A program made the translations under genes and the position numbers. DNA of 64,000 bases, taken from positions 19,085,001-19,149,000 of the forward strand of contig CM066322.1 of NCBI GenBank assembly GCA_033807775.1, given 5' to 3'. The stretch comes from Saussurea involucrata (lineage: Eukaryota > Streptophyta > Magnoliopsida > Asterales > Asteraceae). Shown here piece by piece: positions 1 through 10,300 of this stretch. Positions within the stretch are counted from its first letter, which is position 1; every line of letters starts with the position of its first letter. The notes below the pieces were generated by a model that searched no databases, was not told where the DNA came from, and was given only the letters and a program-made list of their open reading frames with translations.

Positions 1-1
1 T

Positions 2-121
2 GTAGAAGACATCGGTCAGCTTATCACCGATTCCACTAAGGAGATCGGCAAGAAGTCTGTCGATTTGGCAGAAGGCTCACCGATTTTCCATAGAGGAATT
101 TTGGTGAAAATAGCTTATTAG
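2..121 (+). other. unclassified open frame entering from the left edge
   Basis: A frame open from the first bases to a TAG near base 121 encodes about 39 residues, beginning VEDIGQLITDSTKEIG and ending near ILVKIAY. I do not recognise a family. It may be the end of a host or retroelement coding segment, or chance. Downstream sequence turns AT-rich at once, with no further frame. Confidence 0.18.
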
Positions 122-1108
122 TTATTGTGAGAAGTAAATCTTCATTCCGCAATGATAGACTAACTTCTGGTTGATTTCGGTTGATCTTCGACTTCACCGA
201 ACAATTGAGAGTTTGGCTAAGCTATTACAAAGAACCACAAAAATTATTCTAAGTAAAATTATAAGGAGGTAATCGGAATGTCATCTTCAAATCTTTGGTG
301 ACCCAACAAATATTAATAATGAATATTACACATATAACATTTTACGTCAGAAACGGTTAAAACGGAGAAAAAACTATATTAAAATGGATGTCATATCGAA
401 TGACATGAAATTCTAAAAACATAATTCGTTTGATTTAAATATTAGTAATTTTTAAGACAACTTAGTTTAAAAATTAAGGGGTGCAAGTTTTTAATTAAAA
501 AAGAAAAAGAAAATTACTATGATTAAAATGGATTTCCTTTTTAAGTTTAATCATCTTAACTAACAATTTTAATTAAAAATTATATTTAATATAAATTGTT
601 GGATTAAATATAGATGAAAAGCCAAGATTTGTCTTTTAACTTGTAATAAAATTTTGATTTTTATTTAAACTTTTTTTCCTATGTGTGTGAAATAAATAAA
701 GGTTATGGTTGATGTCCTAAAAACACGGGAAAGATCTAGATGAAAGAATTTATGGAGCCATTAAATTTTGACATAAATTCAAACTTGTTGTAACACATAT
801 GGATCTAACTATATCCACAAAATAAGTAGTTGGATGATACAAGACATTTAATAACAAATAAAACCTTAAACATTAATATAAATCATTTAAACTTGGACAT
901 CTTCGATATAAGAGGTATTTACTAACACGTAACTAAGTTTGAATAACTCGAAAGTCAAATTTTATTAAAGAAATGCTACATCACGTATATAGTTAGTTGG
1001 CATTATAGGGCCGTCCTTGGGAAAGGGTGAACTGGGTGCATGCCCAACACCTAAAAAAAATAAGGGCCTAAATTTTCTAAGTATATAATATATAGTAGTA
1101 GTTAAAAG
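122..1108. other. AT-rich non-coding stretch
   Basis: No coding frame, RNA gene or paired repeat is evident. Near 1009-1075 there is a GGGCCGTCCTTGGGAAAGG-type block followed by AAGGGCCTAAATTTT. A similar AAGGGCCTAAA recurs just past the LINE insertion (1614-1624). This suggests the LINE landed in an older degraded repeat. Confidence 0.4.
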
Positions 1109-1120
1109 TTTTTTGTAAAT

Positions 1121-1532
1121 CAAGTGATGCGGCCCTTGCTATTCGTGATGCGCTACATTGGATCTCAAGGCGTAATGATAATCAAGTTATTATCGAATCC
1201 GATGCCAAAATAGTTGTGGAAGCGATTTATGACACTTATGTGGACAACTCGGACTTCGGCGATATCATCAAGGATATTAGACGCATTCTTAATCCGAAAG
1301 ATCACATCTCCGTTCATTGGATCAACCGTCTCGCTAATGGGTCGGCTCATTTATTAGCTAGGCACGCTTGTTCTCTTGATCGTATTGTTTATTTCGATAG
1401 CATGCCTACTTTTCTTAATTATTGTAATGACAACGCTTGTAACAACTTTTCGTTTAATGATATGGATGAGTCCCGTCCAGGTGATGGCAATGCCGAAACC
1501 CGGTAATGGTCTCGTCCCCTTCTTAAAAAAAA
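1121..1532 (+). mobile_element. 5'-truncated LINE insertion with 11-bp TSD
   Basis: An 11-bp direct repeat TTTTTGTAAAT lies at 1110-1120 and again at 1534-1544. Between them is the C-terminal end of a LINE ORF2 (RNase H-like domain), a short 3' UTR and an eight-base poly(A) run at 1525-1532. A 5' truncated copy with poly(A) and target-site duplication is the usual product of target-primed reverse transcription. The insertion is only about 0.4 kb. Confidence 0.8.
1129..1506 (+). pseudogene. LINE ORF2 C-terminal RNase H-like fragment
   Basis: The frame from 1129 reads AALAIRDALHWISRRNDN, then VIIESDAK, then VHWINRLANGSAHLLARHA, ending at a TAA at 1504-1506. This is the pattern of the plant RNase H-like domain (RVT_3 type) at the end of LINE reverse-transcriptase polyproteins: an E-A-L-A-I-R-type helix, an ESD strand and a final N-x-x-A-H-x-L-A-R motif. 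The N-terminal strand with its first catalytic Asp, and all upstream reverse transcriptase, are missing because the insertion is 5'-truncated. It is a remnant, not a host gene. Confidence 0.8.
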
Positions 1533-1544
1533 CTTTTTGTAAAT

Positions 1545-1975
1545 AAAAAAACAACACAAAGTTTAGTCTATATAATATCATCCAAAAAGAATTTTCCATT
1601 ATATTAACTTATTAAGGGCCTAAACATGTATTAGTTAATAACACTGGACATAAAATTTTAAAAAATGAATTAGATTTTTATTTTATAGTATTGCTTATTA
1701 TTTCTCTAAGTTTTTTTATCTAATACTAATATCTGAAAACTATATTTGCCTAGAAACCTTGATATATATACTCCATTACTCATCTTCCACGTACTATTTT
1801 GAGTATTCCATTTTCATGAGTTTTATTTTTGTGTCAGAATATAATAGATTTATTGTTATTAACTAAAAAACTCTTCTTTTGAAAATAATTACCAACTATA
1901 TGAGACGACTCAACTTATATCTATATTTATGATTTAAAAACTATCTTCTTTTTATACATTATTGACTCCTAATTA
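1545..1975. other. AT-rich non-coding stretch
   Basis: Between the LINE tail and the solo LTR I see only AT-rich sequence with short poly(T) runs. No frame, repeat pair or RNA signal is supported. Confidence 0.4.
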
Positions 1976-1980
1976 CTTTC

Positions 1981-3620
1981 TGTAACAACCCACACAAACA
2001 AACATGCCAAAAGCTACTACTTTAAATAAAAACGCCAAAACGACCCCAACAAAGTCACACCTTCAAGATTACAAACTGGGGTTTGCGGAAATAACTATAA
2101 TTACAGCTGAGAAACCTAACTAAACAATAAAGGAAAGTCTTCTAATCCTTCTATACGCATGCTCCAACTCACATCTTGCTCTTGCCTTTAAATGATCCCT
2201 CGACTACCTGTTTATCTAAAAAGGTTTTAATTTTGAAAAGCGAAGGTTAGACCATGAGGTCTAGTGAGCTCCCTCTTGTTACCAACACCACGCAACAATT
2301 ATCAACTAAAGAGAGTTAATAAGCATTTATAGACCGTCACACCTATATCAGTTTAAGTACACTCACAACACATATTGATGGCTCACGCTTTGGTCACATA
2401 CACACTTGTGACTGCGTGTTAGGGCACACACCCGCCCTTAGTGAACATATGAAACGAATTCATATATCCTGCATGGGACACACTCCCCATATAGCCATAA
2501 TAAGTCATCACATGCTCCGCCCCACACATACCCGAAATATAATTAACACACATTTATCATGCATATTTAAAACAACGCAAAACATGCAATTCAATATATC
2601 GGTACAAGTAATAATTTCGAGTATCGATAAAGCTTCAGTTTAGAAAGACTCGCCTGGCGTCCACGCTAACACGTTCTTACTTGAGACCGCTATTCTCTAA
2701 CTGCACACCTACATTTTCACCCAACACACGAGAGTGAATAAGTCACCAACATCCCACAAAGTTGACTATTACACCTCCCGAGAAACCTCCTGATTCCTTA
2801 AGGCACTCTTACTCGGCACACAAAACCCCAAAGGATTCCGACACAACCCCAAACAGTGGGGTTTTCCAGACCCTCTAATCTTGTCCCACCCGGATTCTCC
2901 TGGACACCCACTTCCGGACAACCTATCCCGGACAACTCAATCCCGGACACCACTTCCGGAAAACCAATCATGGACGCCACTTCCGGATCCTCACTCGATT
3001 CCGGATAATCCCGACTTTCGGGACCTCAACTCGATTCTGGGTAATCCCGACTTCCGGGACCCCGCCTCATCCGAAAAGGATAATACTCGGTCCTCTGGGT
3101 GATTCCATACTCATAGGGTTTTATCGAACCACTCAGTCCGGAATTCCCCAACCAAAAATCCTCTTAACTTCCTTCTAATTGGGGTTTAAGCCAATAAAAC
3201 AAGGAATCAATATCTATGGCATTAACAGAAGTTAATCCAATTTCCTTACAACATTGTAACCAATTGATTTCCCTCAGGCTATCACACTTTCCTCTTTAAT
3301 CCCACACTCAAAACATTCTCATGAAGAAACACCATTGCAATATAAGAAAACATACATTTCAAGAGAGGATGATTACCTTGAAGAAGAGGATACACCATAC
3401 ACACTGGATAATCTCGAATGCTTCGATTCCTTGATGAACCTTGCAAGAGGTTTCCGATTGATTTCTCCAGCTGCCTCTAAAATACTCACCCAATGAAAAG
3501 TGAGGGTTTTAGAGGGGGTTAACCCGCTTTTCCTCATTTACACAAGAATCCCCAAACTTACATCTTTCACGCCTTGGCCACCATCTTTACTTTATTTACA
3601 AATTAAACCTGGTTATTACA
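1981..3620 (-). mobile_element. solo LTR of Gypsy-type element, TSD CTTTC
   Basis: The block starts TGTAACAACCC and ends GGTTATTACA. It is flanked by CTTTC at 1976-1980 and 3621-3625. With no internal domain or second LTR it is a solo LTR, left by recombination between the two LTRs. The orientation is minus: the reverse complement starts TGTAATAACC, as does the LTR beginning at 62667, and the sequence at 2247-2350 is the reverse complement of about 63840-63925. It holds a CCGG-rich repeat block (2890-3065), a hairpin (2248-2263) and an AAG/GTAATC donor-like motif (minus, about 3373). Confidence 0.88.
2890..3065 (-). repeat. CCGG-rich short tandem motifs in LTR
   Basis: Irregular repeats of CACTTCCGGA, TCCCGGACAACC and GATTCCGGATAATCCC. 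Equivalent arrays sit in the LTRs at 43500-43700 and 63165-63380. Confidence 0.65.
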
Positions 3621-3664
3621 CTTTCTTATTTATAAAACAAGAATAAGATCTCAAACTATAACCA

Positions 3665-4390
3665 ATATTGTAGATAGGCCCTTGACAAAATGGGAATGAA
3701 TCTCCATTCGATTCTTTGCCCAATGTGTGGAAATGAGGTGGAGTCGATAGATCATGCTTTGGTGAAGTGTGGAGAGGTAAGCGTTGTGTGGAAGGAGGTA
3801 ATGAGATGGTGGAACATTAGGGGAGATGTATATGCTTCGGTTGAGGAGATTCTACATCAAGAAAACGATTCAGGAGGAAATTCGACAATATCGAAGATTC
3901 GTACAGCTGTGTGGTGGTCTTTTTTGTACATTATTTGGCTTCATAGAAATCAAATAGTATTCAAGGAAGACAAAAGAAAAGTGACAAATTTGGTATTTAA
4001 TTTGAGTTCCAACGTCGCTGTTTCGATTGGATTTCAAGAAGATTCCATGGTAAGAAAATTGAGTGGTCAGTGTGGCTAAGGAATCCGCACGAAAGCCTAA
4101 GATGATTAGGGTAGTTGCACAGGTGCAGCTGTTGTTTTGCGCTGCTGGAGAGGTTTTGTTTTGGTCTGGGGACAACGGATGGCCATTTTAAGCCATGACT
4201 GTCCAGCACACAACCCTTGTTTCTTCTGTAGCTGCGATGTATCTGTGCTCGTGCTCATGCAAGTTTACTTCTTGCAAACTGGTAGGAGTTTGATTTGTTT
4301 CCTGATATGTATTTGTTCTGTTTGGTTTAGGATTCCGTGTTTCCGTCTTTTGTTGCAATACTCTAAAGGACAGTTGCCTTTCAAAAAAAG
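3665..4390 (+). mobile_element. 5'-truncated LINE with poly(A) and near-perfect TSD
   Basis: AACTATAACCA at 3654-3664 and AACTATAATCA at 4391-4401 (10 of 11 identical) bracket a LINE ORF2 fragment, a 3' UTR of about 300 bp and a terminal A-run (4384-4389). The insertion lies about 40 bp beyond the solo LTR at 1981-3620. Confidence 0.7.
3690..4079 (+). pseudogene. LINE reverse-transcriptase zinc-binding tail
   Basis: The frame encodes GMNLHSILCPMCGNEVESID, then HALVKCGEVSVVW, then WWSFLYIIWLHRNQIVF. The CPMC-x-HALVKC-x-VW pattern is the zinc-binding domain (zf-RVT type) after the reverse transcriptase in plant LINEs. The open frame continues upstream of the first Met (ALDK) until the insertion boundary. 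The polymerase core is absent. The frame ends at a TAA before a non-coding 3' UTR. It is non-functional by truncation. Confidence 0.8.
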
Positions 4391-4401
4391 AACTATAATC
4401 A

Positions 4402-5261
4402 ACATGAACTTTTGATTCTAAGATTGATTGCTCTTAAAAAGTTTGTTTCAACTCTAAAAATTTAAAATGGTGATGAAAACCATTAACATCAGGTAACATG
4501 TGAAAACTCAACTAATTTATGTTGATTTACTTAAAGTGTTACTCTGAATAGTCAACATAGTGACCTCAAATCATTTCAATCTATATATTAAAGGTATATC
4601 ATAAGATGTCTTCAATGGTAGAACATAGTGGAGATGTTATGTAAAAACGATATAGTAGATAATATTAATTTAGAAGTAATTATAGACTGATCACGCGCTG
4701 GGAATACTGGGAAAACGGTTTTATATAAACTAGTGTTTTTTAAAATTCAATGTTATTTTAGATGATATAAACAATATATTGAAAAAAAGTTATAGTTATC
4801 GAGGGTCCATTTTACCGTCTCGCATGGGGACTATAAAATGTCATGAACCGATCTACTTGGCAAGAACGCAAGTCTTTGTTAGGTTCATTCTCATGTTATT
4901 TTACATGCCAACTTCAAGATAGGGTTGTGAAAAATATACGGACAATCTTCTTAATTAACCCGGTTGTATGTCACAAATTCAGGCAAATCATCGTTGATGA
5001 TGAGCCTCGTAGACATCCATCGACCATCGTTTGTGGCTATTAACACCGTGGCAACCAATTTCTTTCTCGCGATTTAAAGAATTTGACGATCGATCGATTA
5101 TTTTACCTTATTTCTAAACCATATTAATCATTTTCAAATTTCAAACCTCAAAGATATCCATACGAGTTTGACCATTCATCGGGGTTTCTTGGATTTTTTA
5201 TTTTTGTTTTCTTTTCCACTATAATGAATATGAAAGACAAAAAAAAAGTAAATTGGTCATT
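4402..5261. other. non-coding interval
   Basis: No supported gene. A short frame at 4843-5043 has no recognisable motif and resembles no family I know. The interval is otherwise AT-rich. Confidence 0.35.
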
Positions 5262-5264
5262 TTA

Positions 5265-5547
5265 GGGGCTGTTTGTTTACCTCTTAATAGTTCCACTAAG
5301 AGGCAAACTCTGAATCGTTCAGAGATGAATCTTGTTTGGCAAAAAAAAGTTTGTCTCTTAATGGTTTCAAAACCCTCTTAATGATTTAGCATATTGAGCC
5401 ACCTTTAACCATTCAGCACCTTGATTTCATTCTAAATAAATATCAAACAACCATATTTCATTTTACACCATATCACAAAAGCCTCTTAACCATTTTAACC
5501 TCTTAATCATTCTGCACTAAACCATTCAGCAACTGCCAAACAACCTC
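5265..5547. mobile_element. Tourist/Harbinger-like MITE, TSD TTA
   Basis: The left end reads GGGGCTGTTTGTTTACCTC and the right end CCAAACAACCTC, imperfect inverted repeats. Both are followed or preceded by TTA (5262-5264, 5548-5550), the target duplication of PIF/Harbinger elements. The interior is filled with CTCTTAA, ACCATT and CATTCAGC motifs in both orientations. At about 283 bp with no coding capacity, it is a MITE. Confidence 0.65.
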
Positions 5548-5550
5548 TTA

Positions 5551-6283
5551 CTTTGTTTAAAAAGGTAAAACCTTTTTAAATGAACATCGATAGACATTTT
5601 GGTCAAAAACTCACATATTGGCCGGATAAAATAACTTTGGACGAAATTGATGTTTTGTCACTTGTAATTGAATTCTATTAAATATAGCAGACAAACAGAT
5701 ATTTATAACATTTTATTTATTTATCAATAATTGTATGGGTTGATATGTTATTATCCTTATATTTAAGACATTTTTTATATTTTATGTATTTCTTGAAAAT
5801 GAAAAACTTTTTGAGGCTACCGATCCTTCATCTAAACTCTAAACTGCATTTTGCATCATTTTTGTTAGCGATATCCTTTGGTCCGTTATATAGGTTTTCC
5901 ATTTATTCAATTCGGATTATATTTATTCGTTGAACGTTTGTTATAATAATTTTTCTAAATTCAATACACATTGTTTTCAATATATAATTATATCATACAT
6001 TTAATAATTAACTTGTATCAAATAAAACATTATCTATCAAAAATCAGTATATACTACTAAAAATATATATGAAAATGTATCTATATTTTTTAACACGTCG
6101 TATATTTGCCTACAAATATAGTTGGGATGTTTAAGGGTGCATTAAGTAGCCTCTAAAAGCATATAATGCGTTAATACTTAATAGTTGACGACCATTTCTC
6201 ACAATGTTAAAGTCAAACTCATGGGGTTATTCCTTTTAATACAGTTGACTTGGCCCAACAACAAATGTGAAGTTGTGAACCTA
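5551..6283. other. AT-rich non-coding stretch
   Basis: Very AT-rich. No gene, RNA or repeat pairing is supported. Confidence 0.35.
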
Positions 6284-6429
6284 TTAGAGCATCTTCAACA
6301 ACATTGCTAAAATAGAAAAAAATTAGTTTTTGTTTGTTATTCTTCTTCAACAACATTGCTATATTGTTTGCTAAAATAGAGATTCTTGAAAAAATATCTA
6401 AATATAGAGAATTCTCTAAAATTTTCTAA

Positions 6430-7258
6430 GAGCATCTACACGCGTCTTGCAAGAACTCTTGCAAGATGACATGGCATGTCATGTGTCTTGCAAGGTCTTT
6501 TTTTAAAGACAATTGCATTTCGAGGGTATCCTAGACTTAGTCCAAACTAATCCTCCTTCGATCTGGCCACAATTCGGCCCACGATCCACGACCCGGCCTA
6601 AACAACAGGCCCACGAACTGCCCCTTGATTCGGGGATACCTCCGCATGATCACCACGGGGTTCGAACCCGGGTAGTAAGGGCTGCCAACCACTTACCCCC
6701 ACAGGATGTTACCGAACCACTGGGCTACAATGTCTTTGGTGTCTTGCAAGACTACCAACATCTTGCACAATTAGCAAGACCTTTCAACAATTAAATATAT
6801 TAAACAAAATCATTTTTTAATTTAATTAGTTTGTTTGTTTGTTTAAATATTAGTTATTATTAATATGTTTATTAAATTTAATTCATTTATTAGTTTATTT
6901 GAACATTATTTTTTAATATTTTTATTAAAATTTCTTATCCATGTTTTATTTTAAAAAAATGATACTTTCATGCAATGTTTTTTATTTAAACTGCTAAATT
7001 AAAAGTACATTAATATAAAAATTACGAAAATACATACTAATAGATAAACGTACACAATTTATTTATCTATATTTTATAATTAATTTATTAGTTATATTAT
7101 AATTAATTTATTAGTTATATTATAATTATCTATATTATTTATTTTATAATTTATTGGTTTAGAAAGGAGTTTGGTTTTGCATGTGTGTGAGGTGTGTTAT
7201 TGCAAAGCTGATGTGGCACTTGTAAAAGAAGTAAGGTCTTGCAGGTGTATGGATGGTC
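6430..7258. mobile_element. nested Harbinger-like element, TSD TAA
   Basis: It begins GAGCATCTACACGCGTCTTG and ends with the reverse complement of GACCATCCATACACCTGCAA. TAA flanks both ends (6427-6429, 7259-7261). Several CTTGCAAG and TCTTGCA motifs occur near both ends. It carries a SINE (6495-6738) and lies inside the outer GAGCATC element. Confidence 0.5.
6495..6738 (-). mobile_element. tRNA-derived SINE, 12-bp TSD
   Basis: On the minus strand an A-box-like GTAGCCCAGTGG (6717-6728) is followed by a B-box GGTTCGAACCC (about 6658-6671), the internal Pol III promoter of a tRNA-derived SINE. GTGTCTTGCAAG occurs on both sides (6483-6494 and 6739-6750). On the minus strand the copy ends near an A-run (poly T on plus at about 6497-6504). 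Its GC content is visibly higher than that of its host. Confidence 0.78.
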
Positions 7259-7719
7259 TAAATAGGAGAGATAAATTATTATTTTATTCAATCCACCAAT
7301 AACATAATTATTTTATCATTTTATATTAAGTTTTTCTTTTAAAGTGTATTTGGAATATAAATTAAAGAATATTATATTAATATAATTAGTGTTAAAATCT
7401 CTAAAATAGCAAAGCTGTTGGAGATGAATGTAACTATTTTTAAAGATTTTAACTTTTGATTATCTATTTTAGAAAAATTATAGCAAACCTGTTGGAGATG
7501 CTCTTTAAGGCTAAAAGAGGGCATTCTACAATCTATATAGTTCTACACTACAAAGAATACAAGATTTTTTAATATTTATTTTTCTATGATTTATACACAT
7601 ATATAAAATAATATATTTATATCTTAATTATAAGTGAGTAAAAAATTCACATATATAAATATATAAAATAAATGGTTGAATATGAAAAATAGCAACTTAT
7701 TTTGATAATTTTTTATTTG

Positions 7720-7906
7720 GGTAAAATGTTGATTACTGGTAACCAATCGGTCTTACATTGAACCTGCCTCTAAGGAAACCAATATCAGGTGACATTTTTT
7801 TGGCTCACTTAGCAATTACGGTTGGAGGGATCGAACTTCGAACTCGGGACCTATATTGTATTTGCGCAAAATCGTCTCATCCTTTTGCAAAGTGAGCTAT
7901 ACAGCG
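7720..7906 (-). mobile_element. tRNA-derived SINE, same family as 47961-48157
   Basis: The reverse complement begins GCTGTATAGCTCACTTTGCA, has a B-box-like GTTCGATCC (about 7829-7838) and continues with AGTGAGCCAAAAAAATG and GAGGCAGGTTC blocks. These match in order the SINE at 47961-48157. A possible AATAAAAA direct repeat flanks it but is low complexity. Confidence 0.72.
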
Positions 7907-8112
7907 AAAACAAAAAACTTTTTATTATATCATTGTATTTTTATCTTCTTTTATTATAGTACATACTTTTTTAAATATTTAACTTTAATTTGTATTCATT
8001 ATAATAATAATTAACCTGTTATATTTTAAAACGATTACCTTTAAGTATTGTTTTTACTAGATGACCTGGCAATTAGTTTTGATCATAGGGATCATAAGCA
8101 AAGAAAAACCTT

Positions 8113-8222
8113 TTGGTGTGTTTTGTATGCAGACGGGATAGAACACGACAGAACGAGACAGTACAGAATATGACAGTGATCCATGTTTTAGTATGTCATG
8201 TCCAGTGTACCAAACACACCAA
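8113..8222. mobile_element. short MITE with 15-bp terminal inverted repeats
   Basis: The left end TTGGTGTGTTTTGTA is complementary to the right end TGTACCAAACACACCAA. The 110-bp interior holds GACAGAA-type motifs and no frame. Confidence 0.6.
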
Positions 8223-9389
8223 TATTTTTTAATGTTTTTATAAAAAAGTTAATGCACAAATGTATAAATCCTAATACAAAATTTAAAGCATTACAGAAAA
8301 ACAAGAAAAAGAAAACCCACAAAACATGTTTCTAGAAAGATATGAGAAAGTTCATAGACAATTTCAAACCTAGATCACGTATTTGGATTAAAAACCAAAG
8401 ATTAAAAAGATGATTAAATAAATTGAAAGGGTTATTTTTCTCCAAACCTGCATCACATATTAATTGGCCGTAGAAAAAGCAGTTCGAATATTAATTATTA
8501 TTTTCCTTTTCTTTAAAGTGCTTTAAAACTTGTAATTTTTGTTTTATATATTTGTACAATATTTTTAATAAAGAATATTAAAAAATATTGAAAGGTTTAT
8601 TTTATTTATGCCATATAATCAAGAACTAATTATCACGTCATCCAGTCACGTACATAAACAAAGAAAAAGGAAAATGGTTATCCGGTTTAAAAAGTAAACG
8701 TGTTACCCATTAATAGGGCTGTAAACGAACCGAACGTTTATCGAACCGTTCGTGAATTGTTCGACGGTAAGTTCGTTTTTGTTCGTTTAGTTAAATGAAC
8801 GAACATGAACAATGGTCTCGTTCGTTCATTTATGTTCGTGAACGTCCGTTCATTTATGTTCGTTAATGTTTGTTCGTTGTAACACCCTCAAAATTGGAAC
8901 GAACAACTAACTGTAATTTCGATAAAGTAAATAAAAGATGATAAAATTATTTCCACAAATCATCCTTGAAAATACCTCAAAGTTTAAACATCACAGATTT
9001 CACATCTAACAACTTAAGACGGATGTTACTTAACCCATTTACAAGTTGCTAATCCCAAATATGTGCGGAAGACATCACTAAGCGAAACCACTTCTCGTGC
9101 ACTCTGTTGGTGCAAGTGTACCACATCTCTATATATTTATATATATTTATTTTGATGATTACAAACACACCGTATTATTGTTTATCTAACAATCCAATCC
9201 AAGTGTACAGTTCTTGAAGAACACGAAGATTTTATCTGAAGAGTTCAAGACGGAAGATTTTCGTTGTCATTAGTGTTTATAATTTATAATGATAAACACC
9301 CTAAAATAATATACCACTTGGATATTTCTAAAAACCATAAATGATTTTAATTAAATAAGGTTTTTGAGAAACTGTCCTTTTCTGACGCA

Positions 9390-9600
9390 GGTATACCGCG
9401 AGGTTCAGCAGGTATACCGCGGCGGCTTACTGTAGATCTCTGATTGATTGGTCGTACTTTTGTCTGGGCGGTATACCGCGGTGTTTAGCAGGTATACCGC
9501 GGGTACAAGTTTACGTTTGTTTTGCAGGGTTGACTTTCTCTTCTGCAAAAGTACTTTTATTACTGCACGGTATACCGCGTGCTTTTGGCGGTATACCGCG
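9390..9600 (+). promoter_or_regulatory. six GGTATACCGCG motifs upstream of the Copia TATA box
   Basis: Copies start at 9390, 9411, 9470, 9491, 9569 and 9590, as three closely spaced pairs, each containing the palindrome GGTATACC. The last ends about 28 bp before the TATA box. The same six recur 3273 bp downstream in the 3' LTR. Position and regularity suggest binding sites for a transcription factor; none is identified. Confidence 0.6.
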
Positions 9601-9627
9601 AATGCATGTATCCGTTGGAAGAGCTGC

Positions 9628-9634
9628 TATATAA
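9628..9634 (+). promoter_or_regulatory. TATA box of Copia LTR
   Basis: TATATAA in GCTATATAATGCATG, directly downstream of the six-motif cluster. The equivalent in the 3' LTR is at 12901-12907. Confidence 0.6.
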
Positions 9635-10238
9635 TGCATGCGATGGTGGAGAAGAAAAATATACAATACAGATACAAACCAACAGCCATCTCCTCATCTG
9701 ATCTCTCCCAACTAATATTCCATACTACATATTATCACTACATATTTATTTTATAAAACGTTTTTATAAAATATCCAAGTGATAAATATTATACAAGAGT
9801 GATTTCCATTGTGAGTTATACTCCTCTTGTAAGTGTTTGAATAACGGGTGTGTGATCCTGTATATCTCAATAAGCTAAAGCTTGAGAGCCTATTGCTTTC
9901 CTTTGTATTTGGTTTGTATTCTACCGTAAAGAATACGTTTATTGGATCGTGTCGGGAAGTGTCTCGGCTAGTGATTTACCAAGTTGTGGTAAATCACTAA
10001 ATCTCCGTGTCAAGTATCTCTAACCTTTATCTCTTTATTTATTCCGCTGTGCATTTTAATTATATCTGTTTATATAAATTGCTTTGCATTTATATTTATT
10101 TATATAATATATGTGTATCTGTTTGTATTTACACTCTTCTGTATTATTCCGTACTTACTCTGTATTTATTTATAAAAAGAATTTTTGAAAGTAAAATATT
10201 TAAATACAACCTTACCCCCCCTTAGGTTGTCTAACATT

Positions 10239-10250
10239 TGGTATCAGAGC
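10239..10250 (+). other. Copia primer-binding site
   Basis: TGGTATCAGAGC, complementary to the 3' end of initiator tRNA-Met, two bases after the 5' LTR. Confidence 0.9.
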
Positions 10251-10300
10251 AGGGCTTTCAAAAATCGTCTATTTAATTTTTTTTAAAATCCGTTTTTGTT

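Larger units (their letters stand above)
6287..7504. mobile_element. outer MITE-like element with GAGCATC termini
   Basis: The left end GAGCATCTTCAACAACATTG is mirrored by the right end, whose reverse complement is AGAGCATCTCCAACAGGTTT. A second inverted pair (TTGCTAAAATAGA near 6304; CTATTTTAGAAAAATTATAGCAA near 7464) continues the arms. The target duplication is not clean. It contains the Harbinger-like element at 6430-7258. Confidence 0.55.
9105..10236 (+). repeat. Copia 5' LTR (1132 bp)
   Basis: TG...CA bounded. U3 holds six GGTATACCGCG motifs (9390-9600), then a TATATAA at 9628-9634. R/U5 follows and ends CTTAGGTTGTCTAACA just before the PBS. Confidence 0.93.

Noticed and set aside
4843..5043. 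66-residue frame MNRSTWQERKSL
   Set aside because: No known motif, short, and no promoter or exon structure visible.
6655..6730. Possible tRNA gene from the GGTTCGAACCC and GTAGCCCAGTGG boxes
   Set aside because: No acceptor stem or cloverleaf can be formed; flanking 12-bp duplication shows it is a SINE.
9448..9756. Frame encoding GRYTAVFSRYTAG-type repeats in the Copia LTR
   Set aside because: Translation of the GGTATACCGCG motifs in U3; duplicated identically in the other LTR; no coding evidence.
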